Shown here: positions 11,851-21,400 of the stretch, piece after piece | How the letters are laid out: every line of letters starts with the position of its first letter | Numbering within the stretch: position 1 is the stretch's first letter | NCBI GenBank assembly: GCA_012931725.1 | Contig: CM022946.1 | Span: 113,986,050-114,050,049, forward strand | Length of the DNA: 64,000 bases | DNA from: Litsea cubeba | Lineage: Eukaryota; Streptophyta; Magnoliopsida; Laurales; Lauraceae | Direction: 5' to 3' | Notes under the pieces: model-generated | What the model was told of the DNA's origin: nothing | Seen by the model: only the letters and a program-made list of their open reading frames with translations | Database searches by the model: none | Program-made: the position numbers and the translations under genes

Positions 11851-12013
11851 TAGGTTTAATGTTTAGGTTAAAGTAGAATTATAGAAAGGGAACGTGGATA
11901 TAGGGACTTGGGGCTAAATTTTTGTGGGGGCTGGGCTTAAGGGCCCTTATGGGCTTTTACCCAATTTGGAGGGGGCTTCAGCCCCCAGCCCATTACTGGT
12001 AGGTCCGCCACTG

Positions 12014-12021
12014 CTCTTCTC
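12014..12021 (+). other. Target-site duplication of hAT element, right copy
   Basis: CTCTTCTC, identical to 8238-8245. Confidence 0.95.
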
Positions 12022-13414
12022 TGTAAAACGATAAAACGCATTTAGGAAGAGAAGCAGTACAAGTCTTCAAACAAGCAGTTGCATCTTCAATGAATTACAG
12101 AAGAAGAATTTTGTCAATTCTTGCCACAATTAGAAACATTTATGTCGACACAATAGTTTTTTTCCAAATAGTGTTTTCAATAGTTATTTCTATTTACATC
12201 TAGGTTGCGGAGCGAGGATTCAATATTTTCTCTTTTGGCAAATATGAGTCACAAAAACTCTGCATCTCGTCTCCTTAATTCAAAATAATTGTAGGAAAGA
12301 TAATTGTAGGAAAGATATTTTGCGAACGGATTATGGTGTAAGGCACGCATTCACAAATACACCTTGGTCAAGTGGCACAAAATTCAACTTGTAGGACATG
12401 ACATGTATAAAAGATTAATTGGCTTCATTTGATGATCAGAATGTTGGAGTTAATATACAATTATGAAGATAATTTATGAAGATGGTTGTATGTATAATTA
12501 TATATTTTTCCTTTTAATATTAGATGGATGGGTTAACTTCGAATCGTGGAGAGGAGGAAGAAGAGGAAGAGGAACTTAGCCATAAAAATGTTGCCATCCT
12601 TGGGGCAGCAACTGCTGCTGTGGAAATATGACGGAACTAGATGACGAAATGGGGAAGCTGAATGTCTTAGGCAGATTTGGGTCATTGCAACTGCTTGTGA
12701 GAATTAGATGACAGATGATGCAGCAATTCAGATGGTTCTGGTTATGTGCATTGTGATGACTCTTTCTGTTCTTTTTTTTCCTTTTAACTTACTCTTTTTT
12801 TTTCTTAATAAAGGGTTATGGATTTTGCTTTTTACTGGCTTGGTATTTGTAGAATTTGGGATTTGTAATAGAAATAACTTGGAAATTCTTCCAATTCTAT
12901 CTTCTTCAACACTGTAGTACTCGTGATCACAAGCAGATAGGACATGGTGTGTAGGAGAGAGTGTGTGAGTTTGAATCGCAAGGAGGCGAAAAAAGAAAAA
13001 GAAAAAGAAAACATGTACTCACCTTTTTTCCAAGTTTTTATAAGATGGCCATTTGGGAATGGAGGAAGGATTATTCCCACTCACTCAGTTAAGTGGATTC
13101 TGTTTAAAGGATGGATTCATGTGATTACCAAACCTGAAGTTGTTGCACTTAGACCATTTCATAATGGCTGTAATAGTTTTTTTTCTCAAATGGTTGACTT
13201 GGGTCAACTTCTAAGTTCCCACAAGCAACTTTCCTGCTTAGTGCTATGTGACACAGTCATGTTCCTTCTTTTTCTAATCTGTAGATCTGATGGGCCCATG
13301 TTATATGATGGTCAATGAACACTTCGCAGACTTGAGGGCCACTTCTGATGATTAAGAAGATAAAAGTAGAGAGAGCTTGTTTTTCTATGTGTTCCCATTT
13401 TTACTTTACTCATA
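12022..13414. other. Non-repetitive DNA with at most one possible exon
   Basis: Mixed AT-rich sequence. Only the possible exon at 12524-12631 stands out. The frames at 12708-12917 and 12944-13318 show no recognisable domain or conserved feature. Confidence 0.4.
12524..12631 (+). CDS. Possible terminal exon, unknown protein
   Basis: A pyrimidine-rich tract and TATTAG precede an ATG frame of 35 codons: MDGLTSNRG, then eight Glu codons, then LSHKNVAILGAATAAVEI and TGA. The acidic run followed by a small hydrophobic helix looks less random than its surroundings. It could be an exon read in this or another phase. I recognise no family, and linkage to the exons at 6657-7090 is unproven. Confidence 0.22.
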   Translation: MDGLTSNRGEEEEEEEELSHKNVAILGAATAAVEI

Positions 13415-13580
13415 GGTATCCAAACACATACAAAGTATTTTAGATTTCACTTTACACAAAGCAACCAAATAGAGTGAAGTGAAGTTAATTTAATTAACTT
13501 CAACCCACTTCACCCCACTACACTTTTCATTTGAAATTTACTCCACTTCACTCTACTCCTCAGTTATCCAAACAGGCCCT
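13415..13580 (+). repeat. CACTTC/GAAGTG-rich fold-back remnant
   Basis: GTGAAGTGAAGTTAATT faces AATTAACTTC and later CACTTC blocks, giving a short inverted structure. TATCCAAACA occurs at both edges, but in the same orientation, so these are not terminal inverted repeats. The right edge CCAAACAGGCCCT resembles the end of common plant MITEs. It is probably a degraded MITE. Confidence 0.35.
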
Positions 13581-13739
13581 AGTAATGGAATGAAGTGAAG
13601 CTAAGTGAGCCACAACGGTCTTAAATTTCAACTCACTGTTGTTTGGATCGGCACGGCCCGACAGATGAAGTAGACTAGTAGGCCCATGTGGATCTAATTC
13701 CACTTCAACCCAAAACACTTCGGTTTCCCTAGATAAAAA

Positions 13740-13889
13740 TCGATTCTACTCCTGCACGCTCCTCTCCTCTCCGCTCGATTCATCTCCTGCAACATTTGCA
13801 TTTTCACCGAAAGAGGAAGAGGCACGAAAGCATAAACAACATTTGCATCTCCATCTCGATCTCGATCTCGATCTAGGGTTTGGCTTCAG
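13740..13889 (+). promoter_or_regulatory. 5'-UTR-like stretch with splice donor
   Basis: A CT-rich leader (CTCCTCTCCTCTCCGCTCG, then CTCGATCTCGATCTAGGGTTT) ends TTCAG followed by GTGAGTTTCG, a good donor. CTAGGGTTT leaders with an intron in the 5' UTR are typical of plant housekeeping genes. No convincing coding exon follows before the CACTA end, so the gene may be truncated or its exons may lie elsewhere. Confidence 0.35.
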
Positions 13890-15181
13890 GTGAGTTTCGT
13901 CCTTGATCCTTTTTCGGATCTGTTCTTACTGATTTCTCTTCTTTCTCATCTTTCTTTACAAATTTTTGGGGTCTTTTTGGCTTGATTTTGTGTTGAATCT
14001 TGTTTTGCCCATCCAGATCTCCTTTGTTTTTACATGTCATTGGTCTGTTTTGGGTTTTCGATCTTGTCTTGTGTTTTGGGTTTTCGAAGGCCGGTAGAAA
14101 CCATGGGAGGATGGTGGTTATGGAGTTGGGCAAGGTCGATGAGATCGAAGCTGAAGGCTGGGATTGCAAGTGAAAGAGATTGACAGGCGTGTCTGCTGTG
14201 GTGTTCATGGCTTCTCTAACCCTCTTACGTGGATTCACGCCAACTACAACAATAACAAAAAGACCCAATTCAGCTTTCACCCAATTCGTCTAATAGAAAA
14301 AAAAAATTGAAATTTGAAGATGGAAGGAAGATTGAGAAATACCCATTCCACCTCCATTGCCATAGAACATTTGGGAGTGATGGAGAACTTCCTCTGGTTG
14401 TGATTGCAGAGCGTAATCACCTCCTTCAATCATGTTCTTCTTCCCCTACTGACCTTTCCTACAACAATTCAAAGAAACAACAATAATAATAAGAATTACA
14501 GAGAGAAGATAAAAGAAAGATTATAGATATTGGAGGAAAAATCACATCTTTGATGTTTGTAAATAGTTCTATGATAGGGACAAAATCTGGGGTGGTGGTT
14601 TTTTGGGGAGAGAGATATTGGAAACGAAAGTGGAGATGTGTAATTCTCTGCCTTCTGATTTCTTGGTTCTACTTCAATTGCCTTTTATGGGTTACTTAAA
14701 AGTTTCAAATTTTCGTGTTCTTATTCTAGTCTTAATCAATATCTCTGTTTATTCAATCCCATTTGGTTTTTGCTTTTTCCTAGTATTCACTCAACACCTT
14801 TACTGAAGAACTTTTTAAAGCTGTGCATTCTATTTCATGTTTCTGCTTTTCATGTAAAAAATGAATCTTGGGTTTTGCTTCTGTTTGGGTGAAGTCAAGA
14901 AAAGGAGGACAAATGATGATCTCACACAACCCCCACAAAAAAAAAGCATCTTTGATAGAAATTTTTAGATTACACAAGACATGTTTGAATGAATGTCAAC
15001 TAATGTAAGTGTTGTCGTGGAGAGACAACAAGTTCTTAGTTGGACTTACAGGTTGCAGGGCAGCTTCAGTCCCTATGTACTTGTCTGGGTTATTTCTAAT
15101 TTGATAGCAACAATCTATGTTGCAGTTTCTTGGTGTTTGTTTTGGAAAGGATACGGTGTGAATTGGTTAGGCTGAAAAAGG
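13890..15181. other. T-rich, intron-like DNA, no gene seen
   Basis: T-rich + strand sequence like a long first intron. The ATG at 14103 gives only a 26-codon frame. The minus frame 13873-14280 lies antisense to the UTR-like region and shows no domain. Confidence 0.35.
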
Positions 15182-15340
15182 AAAAAAATTTGAAAAATGC
15201 TACGGGGCCCGAAAAAGGGCACGGCTCCCGTGGGAGCCGTGGGATCCCAGTGCATGCTGGGATCCGACGGCTCCCTCCGGAGCAGTGCTACTTTTCGGGC
15301 CCGATTTTCGGGCCCTGTAGCACGGTTCAAAATTTTTTTA
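15182..15340 (+). mobile_element. Fold-back MITE with nested hairpins
   Basis: The outer arms, about 33 bp, pair with few mismatches: TGCTACGGGGCCCGAAAA near 15198 faces TTTTCGGGCCCTGTAGCA near 15306. The pairing continues outward through A-rich/T-rich ends. Inside are two further hairpins. One, at 15220-15241, has arms CACGGCTCCC and GGGAGCCGTG. The other, at 15242-15265, has arms GGATCCCAG and CTGGGATCC around TGCATG. There is no coding capacity. I could not define a target-site duplication because both flanks are A/T-rich. Confidence 0.7.
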
Positions 15341-15605
15341 AGTGATGAAATTAGATCTTGGGACAAAGGCTTTGTGTCAAATGCTTTGGAACTAGCAAAA
15401 CCAACGCATAACATATCTAGAATCTGTTCCCAGTTTAATGAATATTAAACTGTCAAAATTTAATACCACCTATTGCCAGTGTGATGGTTTCAGATATCTA
15501 AGAGCGACTATAGAACAAAGTGAAGATCTTGAGAGAATATCACAAATAGGATCAATGCATGATTGGAAAACTGGAGGCAAACTAGTGGACTCACTACTAG
15601 AAAAA

Positions 15606-15642
15606 TGACTTTTAGCGGCCGCCATTAGCCGTCGCTAAAAGT
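15606..15642 (+). repeat. CACTA sub-terminal hairpin
   Basis: Perfect 11-bp arms GACTTTTAGCG (15606-15616) and CGCTAAAAGTC (15632-15642), directly behind the terminal repeat. Confidence 0.85.
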
Positions 15643-15647
15643 CAACT

Positions 15648-16112
15648 GGCGGTCGCTAATACTCTTTAGTGACCGCGTAGCGACCGCTTGGTACCGGCTG
15701 CGGAAACTTCGTCGCAAATACACATTAGCGACCGCCACGTGGCGGTCGCAACATCTTTTGCGACGGCTTAGCGATGGTGAGTTAAATACTTAAAAACTTT
15801 TAGCGGCGGCTAATAGCGGTCGCTAAAGGTCTAAATAGCGGTCGCTAATACTCTTTTTCTTATTTTTAAAACCAGTAAAAAACTTTTAGCGGCCGCCATT
15901 ATCCGTTGCTAAATGACTACATGGCGGTCGCTAATACTCATTTTTTATTTTCAAAATTTTTTTATATATTTTTTTTATTTCTTGCAACCGCCAATTAGAC
16001 CTTTTGCGACCGCTAATGGCGGTCGCTAATACGTTTTTTATTTTTAAAATATTTTTTTTATTTTTTTCTCTATATGTTGCGACCGCCATTGGCACCTATT
16101 GGCGGTCGCTAA
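15648..16112 (+). promoter_or_regulatory. CACTA sub-terminal GCGGTCGCTAA repeat cluster
   Basis: GCGGTCGCTAA or a close variant occurs about six times in + orientation (near 15648, 15810, 15836, 15924, 16019, 16103), with inverted copies between. In En/Spm such sub-terminal repeats bind the accessory protein TNPA and are required for transposition; the same role here is inferred. A perfect 22-bp palindrome centred on CACGTG lies at 15728-15749. Confidence 0.7.
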
Positions 16113-16337
16113 TGGTAAACAACTTTTTTTTATTTTCCCCAAATTTCCAAATTTTTTTCCTGCTTTTTATAGCTGTATCTGTACCTTGATATATATATTA
16201 TCTACACTAGAACAATCAATTAAAAATACTAATAACAAAACAAACTCTTATATTAATAACATTTAAAACATTACAAAAGTTTGAACAAATTATAATCATT
16301 AAAATCCCACCAAAAAAAAAATTAAAAATAAATATAT

Positions 16338-16625
16338 TTACGGGGCGGGTTGCCCTGATCGATACGTTGCTCTCAACCTGCAGACAAAAAAGGAAAATAA
16401 ATATTAATAGTTAATTATAAAAACAGGCAATATATAGTAAATATAAACAAAATTAAGTATTAAAATGGAAAATTTGAAAGTTGAACTTACTTTTCAACTA
16501 TACGAGCATTCCGGGAGTCGGAATCTCGAACCGTCAGTTCCGGCAAGTCAAGAATGAAAATGGGCTCGTGTCCGTCCAGTTTCACGGGCACCGGAGCCCG
16601 TTTGCTCAATTTGGGCACTCGAAAG
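16338..16625 (-). CDS. Predicted terminal exons of CACTA gene (partial)
   Basis: Minus-strand exon 16491-16625 (135 nt) and exon 16338-16377 (40 nt) join across a GT-AG intron (donor AAAA/GTAAGT, acceptor TGTCTGCAG). The phases fit: the trailing AA plus G make a Lys codon. The product reads FRVPKLSKRAPVPVKL, LPELTVRDSDSR and NARIVEKLRATYRSGQPAP before a TAA. An uninterrupted 44-codon exon with matching phase argues for real coding sequence, and its place beside the CACTA end suggests a transposon gene, though I do not recognise the domain. The acceptor proposed upstream (16626) would leave a very short intron, so the exon's 5' limit is uncertain. Exon 16491-16625 also aligns with the satellite unit. 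Confidence 0.5.
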
Positions 16626-17638
16626 CTGATTTCCTAAATTCTAAGTTAACATTTTAAGTTAAACCTACGTTTCAACTATACGAGCAATCCGGGAGTCGGA
16701 ATTGTGAGCCGTCAGTTCCTACGAGTGACTCTACCCTCGAGTGAAGTGTTCGTGCTGGTTTCCGATTTTTGGAGGGGCAGTTTCCCGTTTCGGACCCCCG
16801 GCGGGCCGTTTTGGAGCCTAAGTATTGGAGAATACTATGATTTCGCTCGTAACTCTCTAACCAGGAGTCCTATTTGTGTGCCGTCAGTTCCTAGGAGTCC
16901 CTCTACCCTCGAGCGAAGTGCTCGTGCTAGTTTTCGATTTTTGGAGGGGCCGTTTCCTGTTCCGGACCCCCCGCGGGCCGTTTTGGAGCCTAAGTATTGG
17001 AGAATCATGTATTTTCGCTCGTAACTCTCTAACCGGGAGTCCTCTTTCTGAGCCGTCAGTTCCTACGATTCACTCTACCCTCGAGCAAAGTGTTCGTGCC
17101 GGTTTTCGATTTTTGTAGGGGCCGTTTCCCGTTCTGGACCCCCGGCGGGCCGTTTTGGAGCCTAAGTGTTGGAGAATCCTATGATTTCACTAATAACTCT
17201 CTAACCGGGAGTCCTATTTGCGTGCCGTCAGTTCCTAGGATTCACTCTACCCTCGAGCGAAGTACTCGTGTTGGTTTTCGATTTTTGGAGGGGCCGTTTC
17301 CCGTTCCGGACCCCCGGCGGGCCGTTTTGGAGCCTAAGTGTTGGAGAATCATATGTTTTCACTCGTAACTCTTTAACCGAGAGTCCTATTTGCGAGCCGT
17401 CAGTTCCTACGAGTGAATCTACCCTCGAGCAAAGTGCCCGTGCCGGTTTCCGAGTTTTGGAGGGGCCGTTTCATGTTTTGGACCCCCAGCGGGCCGTTTT
17501 GGAGCGTAAATGTTGGAGAATCATATGTTTTCGCTCGTAACTCTCTAACCGGGAGTCCTATTTGCGTGCCGTCAGTTCCTACGAGTCACTCTACCCTCAA
17601 GCAAAGTGTTCATACCGGTTTTCGATTTATGGAGGGGC
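16491..17638 (+). repeat. 172-bp satellite, block 1 including proto-units
   Basis: The first two units (about 16491-16670 and 16671-16800) are divergent and share TTTCAACTATACGAGCA and CCGGGAGTCGGAAT, which grade into the satellite form. Ordinary 172-bp units follow. The unit core reads CTCTCTAACCGGGAGTCC, then GCCGTCAGTTCCTACGAGTC, ACTCTACCCTCGAGCGAAG, TTTTGGAGCCTAAGTG. The block stops at 17638, where the LTR at 17639 is inserted, and resumes at 21863. Confidence 0.93.
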
Positions 17639-19258
17639 GGTCACGCCCCCAAAAGTGAAACGGGGGTTAATGCATGAGATTAGGGCTAATTAAAATTTTC
17701 CAACATAGCTAACAACACTTAGCCCCAATCGTGTCCCATAGGATCGAAGTCCATGGTGAGGTATAAATATTTCCTCGGTAGCCATAAGCATAGTGGAACA
17801 TCATGATTAACAAATGGTACGATATAACATTTCAGAGTATGCACATCTTTCTTTTCTATAATTTAAGTTTAGCAAAAGATAACAAAAGTATGTTAATTAA
17901 TGGCTTCTATCAAAACCTAAGCCAAAAGAGAATAAATATAAACTAACCATAGTATGAAGGCACTCGTGTGCTGGTCTAAACGACAATACCGTCGACACAC
18001 AACTCGTACTTACCATCAGGCTAAACTACCTGAAGCAATGCCTCCACTTATCCCAAAGGTAAAAGTACCCGGTACCTATGCACCAAGAGTAGCATCGTCA
18101 ACGCGACGGATGGAAAGCAATGTATATATAAATGACAACAAGAGATGCATATCGAATCAGAGTAGACAAGTGACAAGATCAATAGAAACATATGCATTTC
18201 ACACATAAGAAGTGCATAGTATACGAGTCATAAACAATCTAGCAAATAGGCAAATCACACAAGCTAATACACCACGGATAGTTTCACATGACCCTCCATA
18301 CTCAACATGAGAGCTGTACGTGGTAGAGTGGCACGGGATGAAACCCGGCAAGCAAGCAAGCAAGCAAGATGGATACTAAGGGCCAAACAAGATCAATAAT
18401 GCAAGATGTATCCAATGGTGTACAATCCATCAAAATGTAAAAAGTAGTACTGCGCAGACTTTCAAACCAAAGTCCTCACACAGGTGGTGCCCCACCTTGT
18501 GTTGGGCGTTAACAACTGAGTGATGCCTGACACAAGAGTCCTAGACAAGTAAGAGTGAGGAGACTAGGCTTTCTTGCGTGAACAAGATTCATAAACAATT
18601 GAGAGACTACTTTCCATCAATCAAATCAAGACCATCAAGCAAGCTTATTCAAGTATCAATACCATAGTAGTCCTCATCAAGCTTTTACGATCATAGCCGC
18701 AACACTTTTATCAATCATATACAAGATAAACAAGACATCAAGGGGATCCTAGGTCATCATCTAAGTTCATCATGTGATCCCAAACCAAAACAAGTAAAGC
18801 AATCTATAGAACATGAACATTTCATGTAGAAAGTACCAAATGGTACAATTTAGAATCGAGAGCGATAAACAATCCAATCTTAGGTCAATAGTTATTACCG
18901 TAGTCTCGTACAACTCTATTCAGTCAACGAAAGGAATGAGGTTCGCGATACCCGAACAAACAATCTTCGTGCATAGATATAAAAGAGGGTATCCCGTTGT
19001 CCCGTACCGTTCAAGATTGATATAAGTTGAAAAACCGAGAAAATAGGAATAACGACGAGAAAATGCATTCCCAAAACATTCCTCGTATCAAGTCAAATGA
19101 GTCCAAAAAGGTATCCAAGGTTCCACGTAAGTCCAATAGAAAAAGAGGTCAAAAGGGTCCCTAAAAAGGTCCCCAGTAGTTGTCCCGGTCAACCTGGTCC
19201 AGCCCGGGTCGACCTGCATTAATGTGCGGAAATGGTGAACAGTAAAATGGTCAGGTGC

Positions 19259-19289
19259 GGTCGACCGAAGCCCTTAGCCGGTCGACCGA
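19259..19289 (+). repeat. Paired GGTCGACCGA motif
   Basis: GGTCGACCGA at 19259-19268 and 19280-19289 with spacer AGCCCTTAGCC, and a further GGTCGACC at 19207. The same palindrome with a similar spacer is in the Copia copy 2 leader. Confidence 0.85.
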
Positions 19290-19296
19290 GTACACA

Positions 19297-19324
19297 CAGT
19301 TACAGAACATCAGTTCTGTAACTG
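19297..19324 (+). repeat. Perfect 12-bp hairpin
   Basis: Arms CAGTTACAGAAC and GTTCTGTAACTG with loop ATCA, 8 bp after the paired GGTCGACCGA motif. Confidence 0.9.
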
Positions 19325-20251
19325 ATGTGTATTTGGTCCAATCCCTATCCCATAATCCCTGAACTTGTTCCATAACATTTCAAGGATAAAACCACATCAA
19401 TTCAGGTTCCATAAACCTATCAATCTATCCATTTCATTTCCAATCCAATTCATTAGACAATTAACACAAATTATCATGTTTTCAATCCAAGTTTATCAAG
19501 AATAGAGCATTGGGTTATCTAGACATATTCAATCGTCATTTCAAGGAAGAAACAACATATCAAAGCATAAACATATAGATTAACTTTCCTTTGGTTGAAA
19601 ATGCCCAAATCCACAAATCTTAGCTCAAAGCCCATCAAACCAAACCTAAGGGATAATTAGCAAAGTAAAACTAAATTAAAACATAAAACTAAAAAATGGA
19701 AAGCTCTAAGCTATCTTAACACAACTCCACACCCAAAGCACATAAACCAAACCTAGGGAAAGGGGAGCTTACCAAACATTGAAGGGAATGGAGAGGTGGC
19801 TTGAAATTGAGGATGAGATGCTCGCAGGGTCCACGCGAAGATGATGATGACCGGGGTTGTGGGGTCCACTTGATTGGTGGCCCACTAAATTAGTGGTGAT
19901 GATGGTGGCCCACTTGGATGCAAGAAGGAGAAGACAGAATAGAAGAAAGAAAGAATGGAGCAAGAAAGAGAGAGAACAGAGAGATAATTAGAGAGAAAGA
20001 GTGAAATGGTGAGATGGGTTGGGGATGAGGAAGTCAACACGTTGACAGAGAGTAGAGTGGAGTGGAGGTGAGTGAGTGTAACGCCCCACCCCTTACCCAT
20101 GCATGATATTGTCCGCTTTGGCCCACTGGCCTCACAGTTTTGTTTCTGATGGGCCTGAACCCATCAAAAGGCCTCATCAGAAACAAAACCGTGAGGCCAG
20201 TGGGCCAAAGCGGACAATATCATGCATGGGTAAGGGGTGGGGCGTTACAAA

Positions 20252-20264
20252 TGGTATCAGAGCC
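20252..20264 (+). promoter_or_regulatory. TRIM primer-binding site
   Basis: TGGTATCAGAGCC, 2 bp after the LTR end TTACA, is complementary to the 3' end of initiator Met-tRNA. A reversed, slightly changed copy (GGCTTTGATACCA) lies at about 20664-20676. Confidence 0.85.
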
Positions 20265-20409
20265 GACTCTCAACTAGTTCGAGTGTGGGTCCCCTGCCGT
20301 GGTCTGGTGCAAATGGGCGGGTTTCCATGTGGGCGGGCCAAGAGGGCTGGCAGGCTACAGGGGCTGGCAGGCTACTGCACAGGGACGTGCAGCCTTAAGG
20401 GGGGTGGAA

Positions 20410-20589
20410 TGTGACGCCCCGGAGTCCCACATCGACTATAGAGAGGAAAATGATTGGGATTATATGTAGAGCTTACACCCTTACTTAGCATGAGGCCTTT
20501 TGATGGGTTCAGGCCCATCAGAAACAAAACCGTGAGGCCAGTGGGCCAAAGCGGACAATATCATGCATGGTAAGGGGTGGGGCGTTACA
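20410..20589 (+). repeat. TRIM LTR, forward copy
   Basis: 180 bp from TGTGACGCCCCGGAGTCCC to GGGGCGTTACA. It is the near-perfect reverse complement of 20678-20857. Confidence 0.85.
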
Positions 20590-20677
20590 AATGGTATTGT
20601 TCGCTTTGGCCCACTGGCCTCACGGTTTTGTTTCTGATGGGCACTCGAACTAGTCGAGAGTCGGCTTTGATACCATT

Positions 20678-20857
20678 TGTAACGCCCCACCCCTTCCCAT
20701 GCATGATATTGTCCGCTTTGGCCCACTGGCCTCACGGTTTTGTTTCTGATGGGCCTGAACCCATCAAAAGGCCTCATGCTAAGTAAGGGTGTAAGCTCTA
20801 CATATAATCCCAATCACTTTCCTCTCTATAGTCGATGTAGGACTCCGGGGCGTCACA
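20678..20857 (-). repeat. TRIM LTR, reverse copy
   Basis: 180 bp, opposite orientation to 20410-20589. Its outer end forms the right end of the element next to duplication GTGAG. Confidence 0.85.
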
Positions 20858-20862
20858 GTGAG

Positions 20863-21400
20863 GGAGAGAGAAGAAAGAGAAAACAGAGAAAGAGAGAAAC
20901 AGAGAAAGGAAATGGGGGAAATAGAGAGATGGAATGAGCTGGGCGTCTCACCTTGGTAGGGGGAGGTGAGTGAGGAAGAGAGAAAATGAATGAAAGAAAG
21001 AGAAACAAGAAAGAAAACAGAGAAAGGAAAAGAGAAGCAGGGAAGGAAAGAAGAAAGGAAAAATGGGGAAAAGGGAGGTGGAGTGGGCTGGTTCAGTGGT
21101 GGCTGGCGGTGATCGAGGAAGTTGCTGACGACGATGGCGATGGCGTCGTGCTCGGAGTCCGGCGGCAGTGGGCGGCAAGGGTTGGGAGAAGAAGAGATGG
21201 ATGAGGGAGATGAGGGATGAGATGAGAAAGGAGAAGAAGAGTTGGCCGGTCATCGTGGTGGCGGCGTGGTCCGGCGGTGTGAGGCAGCAAGCCGTGAGGG
21301 AGGGAGAGAGAACGAGAGAGATGAGAGAAAGAGAGGAAAGGGGCTGTTGTGTAGTTGTGTGGAGTGAATGAGGAAAGAGAGGGAGGGGTTTGACCTAACA
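20863..21400 (+). repeat. Purine-rich low-complexity stretch
   Basis: Long GA-rich sequence (repeated GAGAGAAAGAG) within the Gypsy-type LTR. It yields many overlapping chance frames on both strands. A similar, shorter stretch is at 19920-20050. Confidence 0.8.

Larger units (their letters stand above)
8246..12013 (-). mobile_element. hAT-Tip100-type DNA transposon (3768 bp, transposase on minus strand)
   Basis: The terminal inverted repeats are CAGTGGCGGACC at 8246-8257 and its exact reverse complement at 12002-12013, flanked by perfect 8-bp duplications. The CAGTGGCGGA terminus and a TTF-finger/DUF4371/hAT-dimerisation transposase place it in the Tip100 group of hAT. The clean duplication suggests a fairly recent insertion, but the transposase has two frameshifts and an internal stop. 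A 21-G run lies just inside the left end, and a GGAGGGGGCTT block occurs near both ends. Confidence 0.95.
15592..16490 (-). mobile_element. CACTA (En/Spm) transposon, left terminus
   Basis: The end begins CACTACTAGAAAAATG, the standard plant CACTA terminus, and is followed by sub-terminal repeats of GCGGTCGCTAA in both orientations. Predicted terminal exons on the minus strand (16338-16625) lie just inside. No matching CTAGTAGTG right end is seen in this window, so the element either extends past it or has been destroyed by satellite growth. The AT-rich interval 16136-16337 shows no features. Confidence 0.8.
20077..20857 (-). mobile_element. TRIM retrotransposon with inverted LTR duplication
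   Basis: A small non-coding LTR element is flanked by a perfect 5-bp duplication GTGAG (20072-20076 and 20858-20862). Contents in order: a reverse partial LTR (20077-20177), a forward partial LTR (20175-20249), primer site and internal DNA (20250-20409), a full forward LTR (20410-20589), a short reversed leader with reversed LTR pieces, and a full reverse LTR (20678-20857). The LTRs are 180 bp, TGTGACGCCCC to GGGGCGTTACA. Because one duplication encloses the whole inverted structure, it probably integrated as a unit. There are no 5S RNA sequences, so it is not Cassandra. Confidence 0.8.

Noticed and set aside
13415..13580. Intact MITE with terminal TATCCAAACA repeats
   Set aside because: Both TATCCAAACA copies are in the same orientation, so they cannot be terminal inverted repeats. 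Kept only as a remnant.
14103..14183. Start of a gene at ATGGGAGGATGG with good context
   Set aside because: The frame ends after 26 codons with no splice donor in a sensible place, and it sits inside the intron-like region.
13873..14280. 135-codon minus frame
   Set aside because: Overlaps a 5'-UTR-like and intron-like + strand region, is low-complexity (Lys/Pro-rich) and shows no domain.
20103..20813. Several overlapping frames on both strands of 70-110 codons
   Set aside because: They fall in the inverted TRIM LTRs and repeat the same translated LTR text in both directions.
20077..20857. Cassandra element (TRIM carrying 5S RNA sequence)
   Set aside because: Ends and primer site are similar, but no 5S RNA-like segment is present in the LTRs.
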